Source of the DNA: Lachnospiraceae bacterium UBA3711
Lineage (GTDB): Bacteria > Bacillota > Clostridia > Lachnospirales > Lachnospiraceae
Direction of reading: 5' to 3'
Assembly (NCBI GenBank): GCA_002371345.1
Contig: DFHY01000084.1
Location: 1-12,246, forward strand
Length of the DNA: 12,246 nucleotides
Numbering within the stretch: position 1 is the stretch's first letter; the number at the start of each line of letters is the position of its first letter. A model generated the notes under the pieces. It saw nothing but the letters and a program-made list of their open reading frames with translations. It ran no database searches and was not told the origin of the DNA. The position numbers were made by a program, and so were the translations under genes. This document shows, in pieces, positions 7,357 to 12,246 of this stretch.

Positions 7357-7537
7357 GCCATGACCGCTTTTCTGTAATCTTTACGTCAACAGCATGCGTA
7401 TCCTTATTCAGACCCACATTAAAGCTATGTGTTTTTAGAAACTCCTGCCTCTTCTTGACTGAAGGAGACAGCTTTCTTCTTGTCTGTATCTCTCCGCGAG
7501 TTACAATCACTGTGTCCCGTGAAACAGCATAATCCAT
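7349..7537 (-). CDS. Small 62-residue protein of unknown function, coupled to the GNAT gene
   Basis: I chose the ATG at 7537, which has AGGAGG eight bases upstream. Longer starts at 7570 and 7543 fall in the promoter's -10 region or only two bases after the ribosome binding site. The product begins MDYAVSRDTVIVTRGE and is basic in the middle (TRRKLSPSVKKRQEF). It has no membrane segment, no signal peptide and no ribbon-helix-helix pattern that I can see, so it does not match the DUF1778-type antitoxins usually paired with GNAT toxins. Its last codons overlap the GNAT start (ATGAATAG shared), which implies coupled translation. The layout suggests an antitoxin-like or accessory partner; this is inference from position only. 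Confidence 0.6.
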   Translation of the reverse strand: MDYAVSRDTVIVTRGEIQTRRKLSPSVKKRQEFLKTHSFNVGLNKDTHAVDVKITEKRSWHE

Positions 7538-7563
7538 AGCCATATCCTCCTCGTATAGTAGTA

Positions 7564-7619
7564 GTTCCATAATACGTCAGACATAATATTCTTTCAAGAT
7601 AAACGATGTTTTATGGAAC
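7564..7619. repeat. 9-bp inverted repeat bracketing the GNAT-operon promoter
   Basis: GTTCCATAA at 7564-7572 and its exact complement TTATGGAAC at 7611-7619 are 38 bases apart. The inner arm overlaps the -10 element and start point; the outer arm lies just upstream of the -35. The placement fits a looping operator used for autoregulation, or a chance match in AT-rich DNA. Confidence 0.5.
7569..7597 (-). promoter_or_regulatory. Sigma-A type promoter of the small gene/GNAT pair
   Basis: On the - strand there is TTGAAA (7592-7597), a 17-base spacer and TATTAT (7569-7574). Transcription would start near 7562, giving a leader of about 25 bases that contains the AGGAGG before the ATG at 7537. This is the best promoter match in the window. 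Confidence 0.75.
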
Positions 7620-7691
7620 CGCTCCGGCGAACATCCGGGGCTTGCAGCCACAGTTTGAATAAGCAGTAACTCATTGAGCCTTGCCGCTTGT

Positions 7692-9536
7692 CTATCCTTC
7701 ATATCTCACCGAACATGCCATCTCTCCCATCGGCTCGAGCAGCGGTTCCATCTCCGGGCTCAGCACTACTTCCTCCAGCTGCGGCAGCTCTTTGAGTACA
7801 CTCAGGTCATCCACCGCAAGACTTGCAAGATTGAGCCGCTTCAGTCCGGTGTGCACGGCCAGCTTTGACAGGTCGGTGACATTGGAGTGTGAGATGTCAA
7901 GCTCTTCCAGCCTTGCGATATTGTCAAGCGCATCCAGCGTATCAAGACCGGTCCATGCAAGCTTGAGCACAAGAATGCTCTTCCCATCCAGATAGTCGTA
8001 GCTTCGCGTCGGATTGGAGATATCCAGATAATCAAAGTTCCCCAGCTGAGCGAATACCGTAGGATCATAATTCCTGATATCACGCACATCCAGGAATGCG
8101 AGAGCCGGGCAGTCCTTCAGGGGAGAAATGTCCCGGATCGGATTGTCGTTGATCCCGACGGAGGTAAGCTTGTCCAGTCCTTTGAGCGGCGTAATGTCCT
8201 CTATATAATTGTGCTTCAGCTCCACCTTGCCCAGCTGCCGGCATCCGCTCAGGACTGATATGTCCTTCAATTCCTCCGCGGCGATGCATACCTCCCCGAT
8301 CTGCGGCATCAGTGCCAGATCCTCCAGCGAGGATACCGGTCCGTGCACAACTCCGCCGGAAGCATACATATCATTGACAGCAGGGTAAAATGCATCCGCG
8401 TCCGGCAGGACACGGTCCGAAACGATGTAGATCCCCTGTACCTGCGCGAGCAGATCCTTCGTCAGAGGATCATCCTGCGTCAAACCGAGATTTTGTCGTG
8501 CCGCTTCCTCAATCAAAGGCTCCGCAAACTCCGGTACAGTCCGGGTCCTTCTCACCGCAAAAAAGATCCCTAAGCAAATGGCGGCTGCGCCAGCCAGCAC
8601 TCCGCACAACAGGAACATATGCTTTCTTCTGCTCATAGCCGGATCCGATTTCTGCAGGGCTTCTTTCAGCTGATCCGCACTCTGATAGCGATACGCGGGG
8701 TCAAATGCCGTGCAGCGCTGCAGCACCTTGTCCAACGCGGTCCGATTTCTCTCCTCTTTTAACGCCGTTCTGCGGGGAGCAGCAGCTTCCTTATCCGGAA
8801 TTGGCTCTGTATGCGCTTCCGCATCCGAAGAAGCCCGTGAAGAAGTCTTCAATCCGCTCAGAAGCACACCCAGAGAGTACAGATCTGACCGTTCATCCGT
8901 CTGTGCAAACCCGTACTGCTCCGGAGGCGCATAGCCGCTCGTGCCAAGGACAACCGTATCGGATGTCCGCACTGCGCTGCCTGCCGGATCCGACTGTCTT
9001 GCGATCCCGAAGTCAATCAGTGACACCTTCCCGTCCGGGCGGAGAATCACATTCTCCGGCTTGATGTCCCGATGAATCACCGGCGGATTCTGGCTGTGAA
9101 GGACGATCAGCTGATCACACAGCTGTATGCCGATCTGCATGATCTCTGTGTCGGAGAAGGATCTTTCCTTTTTGACCTTTGCCAGACTCTGTCCCAGGAT
9201 GTATTCCCGCAGGATACAGCGCATGGCCGCACTTTGGTATTCCGCCACAAATGCAGGCAGAAGATCCGCGCTCAGATTCCTGATCCCCTCCGGCTCTGTC
9301 TTATCATACAGCGGGCTTTCCGGAAGATAGCACTTCGCCACACACATCCGGTCCGTGTCCCGCTCCCGCGCCAGTATCGTCTCGGAATCCTCTGTCATGG
9401 AGAGCAGCTCTACCAACTCAAAACGCTTCGTGAGCTCCTGCGGGTATCTGTCCTCTTCCTGAATTCCCGGGATCTGCAGCGCTCTTCCTTCCTCCCTGCG
9501 TCCAAAACTCTGAGACTTCTTTTCATCCTGCATCAT
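7692..9536 (-). CDS. Transmembrane Ser/Thr kinase with extracellular leucine-rich repeats
   Basis: This 614-residue protein combines a Hanks-type kinase with an outside LRR domain. Kinase landmarks: VAK lysine K68, candidate helix-C glutamate E99, HRDIKPEN (H155-N162, catalytic D157), DFG 175-177, GTSGYAPPE (198-206) and SDLYSLG around D218. The ATP-grip glycine loop is degenerate: LLSMTEDSETILAR stands where GxGxxG is expected. One membrane helix lies at about 306-328, flanked by RRK and RRTR, which puts the N-terminal kinase in the cytoplasm. After it come about six LRR-like units (roughly 405-600) of the type LEELDISHSNVTDLSKL. Clostridial kinases with this topology usually carry PASTA repeats instead. 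The gene has no ribosome binding site of its own; its ATG overlaps the stop of the small ORF at 9533-9661. The HTH gene upstream is the likely partner. Its stimulus and substrates cannot be read from sequence. No T-tailed terminator follows. Confidence 0.9.
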   Translation of the reverse strand: MMQDEKKSQSFGRREEGRALQIPGIQEEDRYPQELTKRFELVELLSMTEDSETILARERDTDRMCVAKCYLPESPLYDKTEPEGIRNLSADLLPAFVAEYQSAAMRCILREYILGQSLAKVKKERSFSDTEIMQIGIQLCDQLIVLHSQNPPVIHRDIKPENVILRPDGKVSLIDFGIARQSDPAGSAVRTSDTVVLGTSGYAPPEQYGFAQTDERSDLYSLGVLLSGLKTSSRASSDAEAHTEPIPDKEAAAPRRTALKEERNRTALDKVLQRCTAFDPAYRYQSADQLKEALQKSDPAMSRRKHMFLLCGVLAGAAAICLGIFFAVRRTRTVPEFAEPLIEEAARQNLGLTQDDPLTKDLLAQVQGIYIVSDRVLPDADAFYPAVNDMYASGGVVHGPVSSLEDLALMPQIGEVCIAAEELKDISVLSGCRQLGKVELKHNYIEDITPLKGLDKLTSVGINDNPIRDISPLKDCPALAFLDVRDIRNYDPTVFAQLGNFDYLDISNPTRSYDYLDGKSILVLKLAWTGLDTLDALDNIARLEELDISHSNVTDLSKLAVHTGLKRLNLASLAVDDLSVLKELPQLEEVVLSPEMEPLLEPMGEMACSVRYEG

Positions 9537-9661
9537 ATCATTGTGCGCGATGCTGCCCGTCTGTTTCCGTCCTTCCCTTCGCTTCTCCTCCCTGTGTTAT
9601 TGTTCACTCTGATATCATTTTGCATGGATATCTTCTTGCTGATGCAATGGCAAAACAGCAT
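9533..9661 (-). CDS. Small ORF (42 residues) coupled to the kinase gene
   Basis: It starts ATG CTG TTT TGC after GGAGG placed four bases upstream, 12 bases beyond the end of the HTH gene, and ends TGA inside the kinase start (ATGA overlap, 9533-9536). The peptide begins MLFCHCISKKISMQ and has a basic, Arg/Lys/Asn-rich second half ending AASRTMI. No membrane helix or known motif is seen. The best support is architectural: the kinase lacks a Shine-Dalgarno sequence and this frame fills the gap exactly between two genes. It may be a functional small protein or only a translational lead-in. It is too short for usual gene calling. Confidence 0.5.
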   Translation of the reverse strand: MLFCHCISKKISMQNDIRVNNNTGRRSEGKDGNRRAASRTMI

Positions 9662-9673
9662 GTGACCTCCGCT

Positions 9674-10141
9674 TCAGGTGTCGACCTCCCCAAGCATCGA
9701 GATCTCATACTGCGCCAGAAGTTCCTGTGCTTCTTCCAGTGACTTCTTCTCCTTCAGGCAAAAGATCAGCACTGCGTCCCGCCGGATTCTTGGATATAAC
9801 GGACTCTTGCCGGCTTCGCGAAGCATCTTCCCCGCGTCCTCCACACTCATACGCAGGCCAAACGCCAGCTGGAGCAGTTTGTCTCTTGATGGAATCCTGA
9901 TGCCCCGGAAGATCTGGTAACCATAGCTTCGGTCGATCTGCGCGTCTCGAATTGCCTTTGATATGCTGCGCCCATGCTCCCGGCAGTACTGTGTCAGATA
10001 CTCACTGATATTACCATCCTCCAGTCTGTTTCCATAATGCTTCATGAAATTACCCAGCTTCTTTGTGCGAAAGAGACTCTTCATCAGCGTATCCGTACTG
10101 ACACGCTTTTCAGCCTGTATGGTCATAACCGGCACCTCCAT
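9674..10141 (-). CDS. HTH-type (XRE-like) regulator next to the kinase
   Basis: The product is 155 residues. The middle (about 55-110) reads like a helix-turn-helix of the lambda-repressor/XRE type: SISKAIRDAQIDRSYGYQIF, then GIRIPSRDKLLQLAFGL and SVEDAGKMLREAGK. The rest is helical, with a C-terminal LEEAQELLAQYEI stretch. No membrane segment is present. Two starts are possible: ATG at 10141 after AGGAG (five bases) and ATG at 10126 after GGAGG (eight bases). The gene is the first of a - strand operon with the small ORF and the LRR kinase, so the simplest reading is that it acts with the kinase, either as its substrate or as the regulator of the operon. It could also be a non-DNA-binding HTH-fold adaptor. 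Confidence 0.75.
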   Translation of the reverse strand: MEVPVMTIQAEKRVSTDTLMKSLFRTKKLGNFMKHYGNRLEDGNISEYLTQYCREHGRSISKAIRDAQIDRSYGYQIFRGIRIPSRDKLLQLAFGLRMSVEDAGKMLREAGKSPLYPRIRRDAVLIFCLKEKKSLEEAQELLAQYEISMLGEVDT

Positions 10142-10160
10142 ATTGTCTCCTGTTACTGTA

Positions 10161-10166
10161 ATTGTA
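10161..10166 (-). promoter_or_regulatory. Candidate -10 element of the HTH-kinase operon
   Basis: On the - strand this is TACAAT, 20 bases upstream of the ATG at 10141. The sequence 17 bases further upstream (TGGCGT) is a poor -35. The 8-bp palindrome TTGTACAA overlaps the element and could be an operator. The leader would be very short, about 14 bases. Confidence 0.25.
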
Positions 10167-10244
10167 CAACGGACATCATGAGGACGCCACTTTTTTTAAG
10201 GTCGCCCGGAAAGCAGATTTACTGCTCCTGTTTGAAGATGAATG

Positions 10245-10284
10245 AAAAAATCGGGAGCCGGGCAAAATGAATTGTCCGGCTCCC
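10245..10284 (-). terminator. Rho-independent terminator downstream of thrH
   Basis: The arms at 10253-10265 and 10272-10284 form a 13-bp stem (one G-T wobble; core GGGAGCCGG/CCGGCTCCC) with a six-base loop. On the - strand the stem is followed by GA and six Ts. It lies about 107 bases past the thrH stop and insulates the HTH-kinase operon from thrH. Confidence 0.85.
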
Positions 10285-10314
10285 TTTCCTGTGGCATATT
10301 CGAAAAGGAAGTAT

Positions 10315-10376
10315 GCCGCCTTAAGGCGGCGCGAATCCCACGCGGCAAACGACAAAGTTAAGAAGAGCTTTGCCGC
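10315..10376. other. GC-rich hairpin cluster in the thrH 3' region
   Basis: There is a perfect 16-base palindrome (GCCGCCTTAAGGCGGC, 10315-10330) and an inverted repeat GCGGCAAA (10342-10349) / TTTGCCGC (10369-10376) with CAAAG/CTTTG nested inside it. Both lie between the thrH stop and the terminator at 10245-10284. They could be RNA-stabilising structures, an intergenic repeat element or a regulator site. Confidence 0.5.
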
Positions 10377-10390
10377 TTGCGGTACTTTTT

Positions 10391-10993
10391 CTATTTCAGC
10401 GCATCCTTGATAGCGCCGAGGAAATCAGGATACTCCTCAAAGGCAGGAATATCAGGATTGTCGGCGATGATCTTCGGTGTGCTCCTGAACAGGAACCCCG
10501 CACGGCTCGCGCGGATCATCGCAAGGTCATTGTAGGAGTCTCCCGCTGCGATCGTGTCGAATCCGATCGACTGGAGCGCCTTCACGGTGCTCAGCTTGGA
10601 GTTCTCTATCCTCATGCGGAACCCTTCTATCATCCCGTCATCCCCGACCTCAAGTGTATTGCAGAACAGAGTCGGGCGCCCCAGCTTCTCCATCAGCGGA
10701 GAGGCAAACTGCGTAAATGTGTCAGATATCAGGATCACCTGCGTCATGGACCGAAGCTCGTCAAGGAACTCCTTCGCGCCGGGAAGCGGATCAATCGTCG
10801 CGATGACATCCTGAATCTGCTTCAGGCCAAGCCCGTGCTCCTTCAGGATACCGAGCCTCCAGTTCATCAGCTTATTGTAATCCGGCTCATCCCTCGTCGT
10901 TCTCTTCAGCTCGTCTATTCCGCTCGCCTTAGAAAAAGCGATCCATATCTCGGGAACCAGAACGCCTTCCACATCCAGACAAACTATATCCAT
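10391..10993 (-). CDS. thrH: ThrH: phosphoserine phosphatase / homoserine phosphotransferase (HAD superfamily)
   Basis: This cytoplasmic enzyme of 200 residues closely resembles Pseudomonas ThrH along its whole length. That enzyme removes phosphate from phosphoserine and can pass it to homoserine, bypassing homoserine kinase. HAD motif I is DVEGV (nucleophile D7, acid E9; the Glu in place of Asp is also seen in ThrH). The cap start reads PEIWIAFSKASGIDELKRTT. Motif II is ISDTF (S90-T92); motif III residues lie near K133; motif IV is GDSYND (D152, D156). The length matches the family's roughly 205. The ATG at 10993 has GGAG seven bases upstream. It lies 60 bases behind the SPFH gene, separated by a strong hairpin with a poor T-run, so read-through is possible; I see no separate promoter. 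No other serine or threonine pathway gene is in the window. Confidence 0.88.
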   Translation of the reverse strand: MDIVCLDVEGVLVPEIWIAFSKASGIDELKRTTRDEPDYNKLMNWRLGILKEHGLGLKQIQDVIATIDPLPGAKEFLDELRSMTQVILISDTFTQFASPLMEKLGRPTLFCNTLEVGDDGMIEGFRMRIENSKLSTVKALQSIGFDTIAAGDSYNDLAMIRASRAGFLFRSTPKIIADNPDIPAFEEYPDFLGAIKDALK

Positions 10994-11021
10994 CCTTCAA
11001 CTCCATTCCGTTTCTGAATAA

Positions 11022-11049
11022 GGGAAACGCTGATTAATCAGTGTTTCCT
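11022..11049 (-). terminator. Hairpin between the SPFH gene and thrH (weak terminator or attenuator)
   Basis: GGAAACGCTGA (11023-11033) pairs with TCAGTGTTTCC (11038-11048), 11 bp with one wobble around a TTAA loop; an outer G-T pair is possible. On the - strand it follows the SPFH stop by a few bases, but the next bases are CTTATTCAG rather than a T-run. It probably ends or trims the SPFH transcript incompletely. Confidence 0.5.
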
Positions 11050-11053
11050 GAGA

Positions 11054-12193
11054 TCACTCCGGCTTCTTGGTGCCGCAGTTCATGCAGAACTTGCCGCCGT
11101 TCAGGGTCCCGCACTCCGGGCAGAACCATTCGCCCGGCTGCTTCACTCTCGGTCCGCCCGCAGCCGCTGCTTCCGCCTGAGGCGCAGCTGCCGGCGCCGC
11201 CTGGGCCTGCTGCTGCATCTGGGCCGCGTTCGTGGCGCTCGCGGACTGCATGAAGCCGCCTGCGGCGTTCATACCCATGCCCATGCCCATAAACGCGGCT
11301 CCGGCGCCTGCCGGATTCGATCCCGCGTTCTGAAGCCCCTGGGCGACGGCGCTCTGGACATAGCCCTCGCGGATAGTCGGATCCTGCATCATAGCGCCCT
11401 GGTTGCGCATGTTGATAAGCTTCTGGGACTCCTCGTCGTAGGAGATGGATCCGATGCCGACCGATACGACCTCGATACCGCGGAGATCATTCCACGTCGA
11501 ATCCAGCACATCCGCCATATACTTGGACAGCGTGGTGCTCTTGGACGCGACGAAGCTGATGCGCTCTCCGTCCGCGCTCATCTGGTTGATCGCGGCCTGC
11601 AGAGCCTCGAGGAACTCGTTCAGGTACTGCTCGTTGATATCCGCAACCTCAAGCTGGGTCGCGTTGCGCGGGCACGCGTTCGCGTAGAACAGAAGCGGGT
11701 TCGTGACCTGGATAGAATAGGTTCCGAACGCTCTGAGGAACAGCTCGGCGTTGTAGAAATTGTCGAAGTAATTGATGGCGTTGCGGGTGCCGAACTTGAT
11801 GCCCTTGATCTCCTGTGTGTTGATGAAGAACACCTTCTGGGACTGCGGAGATGATCCGTTGAACTTGAATCTCTCCCAGACATCCTTCAGGCTGGCCTTG
11901 AACTGTCCCTGGAACAGGGACGGCGCAGAGGAATTGTCTATGATGAAGTAGCCCGGCTCAGCCGTATAGTCGATGATCTTTCCGCCGTCAGTCAGAATCA
12001 TGAACTGATTGTCATATACGTGGACGCATGATCCGTTGGAAATGATATCGCTCGACGCGAATCCGCTCTTGTTCTTCAGCTTTCCCTGTGTCATAAGCGT
12101 CTGCGCGCCCATGTTGACCGGCTCAACAACCTCAAGGAACTGGTCGCTGAGAGCACCTGTTACCGAACCGACAGCAGCTCTGATAATACCCAT
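11054..12193 (-). CDS. SPFH-domain protein with C-terminal zinc ribbon (YdjI-like)
   Basis: The product is 379 residues. The first roughly 270 residues form an SPFH/band-7-like domain (MGIIRAAVGSVTGALSDQF start, then beta-rich segments VHVYDNQFMILTDGGKI and FGTRNAINYFDN, ending in a helix with DEESQKLINMRNQG). A flexible Gly/Met/Ala/Gln-rich linker follows (about 285-348), then a zinc ribbon with C358, C361, C370 and C373 (CPECG...CMNCG). This matches the architecture of B. subtilis YdjI, which helps place PspA at the membrane in envelope stress. No membrane helix is obvious. The ATG at 12193 has GGAGG six bases upstream (cctcc at 12200-12204 on the + strand), so the start is secure. No pspA is visible here, so the partner is unknown. 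Confidence 0.88.
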   Translation of the reverse strand: MGIIRAAVGSVTGALSDQFLEVVEPVNMGAQTLMTQGKLKNKSGFASSDIISNGSCVHVYDNQFMILTDGGKIIDYTAEPGYFIIDNSSAPSLFQGQFKASLKDVWERFKFNGSSPQSQKVFFINTQEIKGIKFGTRNAINYFDNFYNAELFLRAFGTYSIQVTNPLLFYANACPRNATQLEVADINEQYLNEFLEALQAAINQMSADGERISFVASKSTTLSKYMADVLDSTWNDLRGIEVVSVGIGSISYDEESQKLINMRNQGAMMQDPTIREGYVQSAVAQGLQNAGSNPAGAGAAFMGMGMGMNAAGGFMQSASATNAAQMQQQAQAAPAAAPQAEAAAAGGPRVKQPGEWFCPECGTLNGGKFCMNCGTKKPE

Positions 12194-12212
12194 ATCTTAC
12201 CTCCATAGAAAA

Positions 12213-12240
12213 CATATACCGCCGCATCTCAACACTTCAA
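12213..12240 (-). promoter_or_regulatory. Candidate promoter of the SPFH gene
   Basis: On the - strand there is TTGAAG (12235-12240), a 16-base spacer and TATATG (12213-12218). It lies directly upstream of the strong ribosome binding site, giving a very short leader. The match is fair, not strong, and the window ends six bases further on. Confidence 0.4.
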
Positions 12241-12246
12241 CTCATT

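Noticed and set aside
7625..7645. Terminator after the kinase gene
   Set aside because: A short CCGG-based stem can form, but there is no T-run on the - strand side, so kinase transcripts may continue into the GNAT block.
9072..9665. 197-codon + strand frame opposite the kinase N-terminus
   Set aside because: It is antisense to conserved kinase motifs and has no ribosome binding site; it is open because of codon bias.
10370..11017. 215-codon + strand frame opposite thrH
   Set aside because: It is the antisense shadow of a confidently recognised HAD enzyme and has no ribosome binding site.

Overview
The window looks like a chromosomal stretch from a Gram-positive Clostridia bacterium, most likely a Lachnospiraceae-type Firmicute. 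This is inferred from strong AGGAGG-type ribosome binding sites, a DUF975 membrane protein, a very large secreted Ig-like protein with an alanine-rich coil, a Hanks-type kinase fused to leucine-rich repeats, and a YdjI-like SPFH/zinc-ribbon protein. No rRNA, tRNA, CRISPR array or intact insertion sequence was seen. Only the first gene, cut by the left edge, lies on the + strand; everything else is on the - strand.

Layout, left to right. 1-639: 3' part of a DUF975 integral membrane protein (+). 690-6182: a convergent 1,830-residue secreted protein (-) with a signal peptide, an acidic 10-residue repeat tract, a long run of Ig-like beta modules, a CxxC module, an alanine-rich coiled coil and a C-terminal Fn3-like domain. 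6183-6518: about 335 bases of probable leader/promoter DNA with a palindrome. 6519-7620: an AT-richer block holding a membrane-protein remnant, a strong terminator-like hairpin, a GNAT-like acetyltransferase broken by one in-frame TAA, a 62-residue gene overlapping it, and a near-consensus promoter bracketed by an inverted repeat. 7692-10141: an operon of an HTH-type protein, an untracked 42-codon small ORF, and an LRR receptor-like Ser/Thr kinase. 10142-10390: promoter region, terminator and hairpins. 10391-10993: thrH-like phosphoserine phosphatase/homoserine phosphotransferase. 11054-12193: SPFH/zinc-ribbon protein.

How they may work together. The HTH gene, small ORF and kinase are tightly packed and read as one signalling unit: a cytoplasmic kinase domain, one membrane segment and an outside LRR sensor, with a DNA-binding-type partner. 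The kinase has no ribosome binding site of its own; its ATG overlaps the small ORF's stop as ATGA, so its translation is probably coupled. The GNAT pair has the compact, overlapping, promoter-proximal layout of toxin-antitoxin modules, but the small partner is not a recognised antitoxin and the acetyltransferase looks inactivated. thrH and the SPFH gene are on the same strand with a hairpin between them and may be partly co-transcribed.
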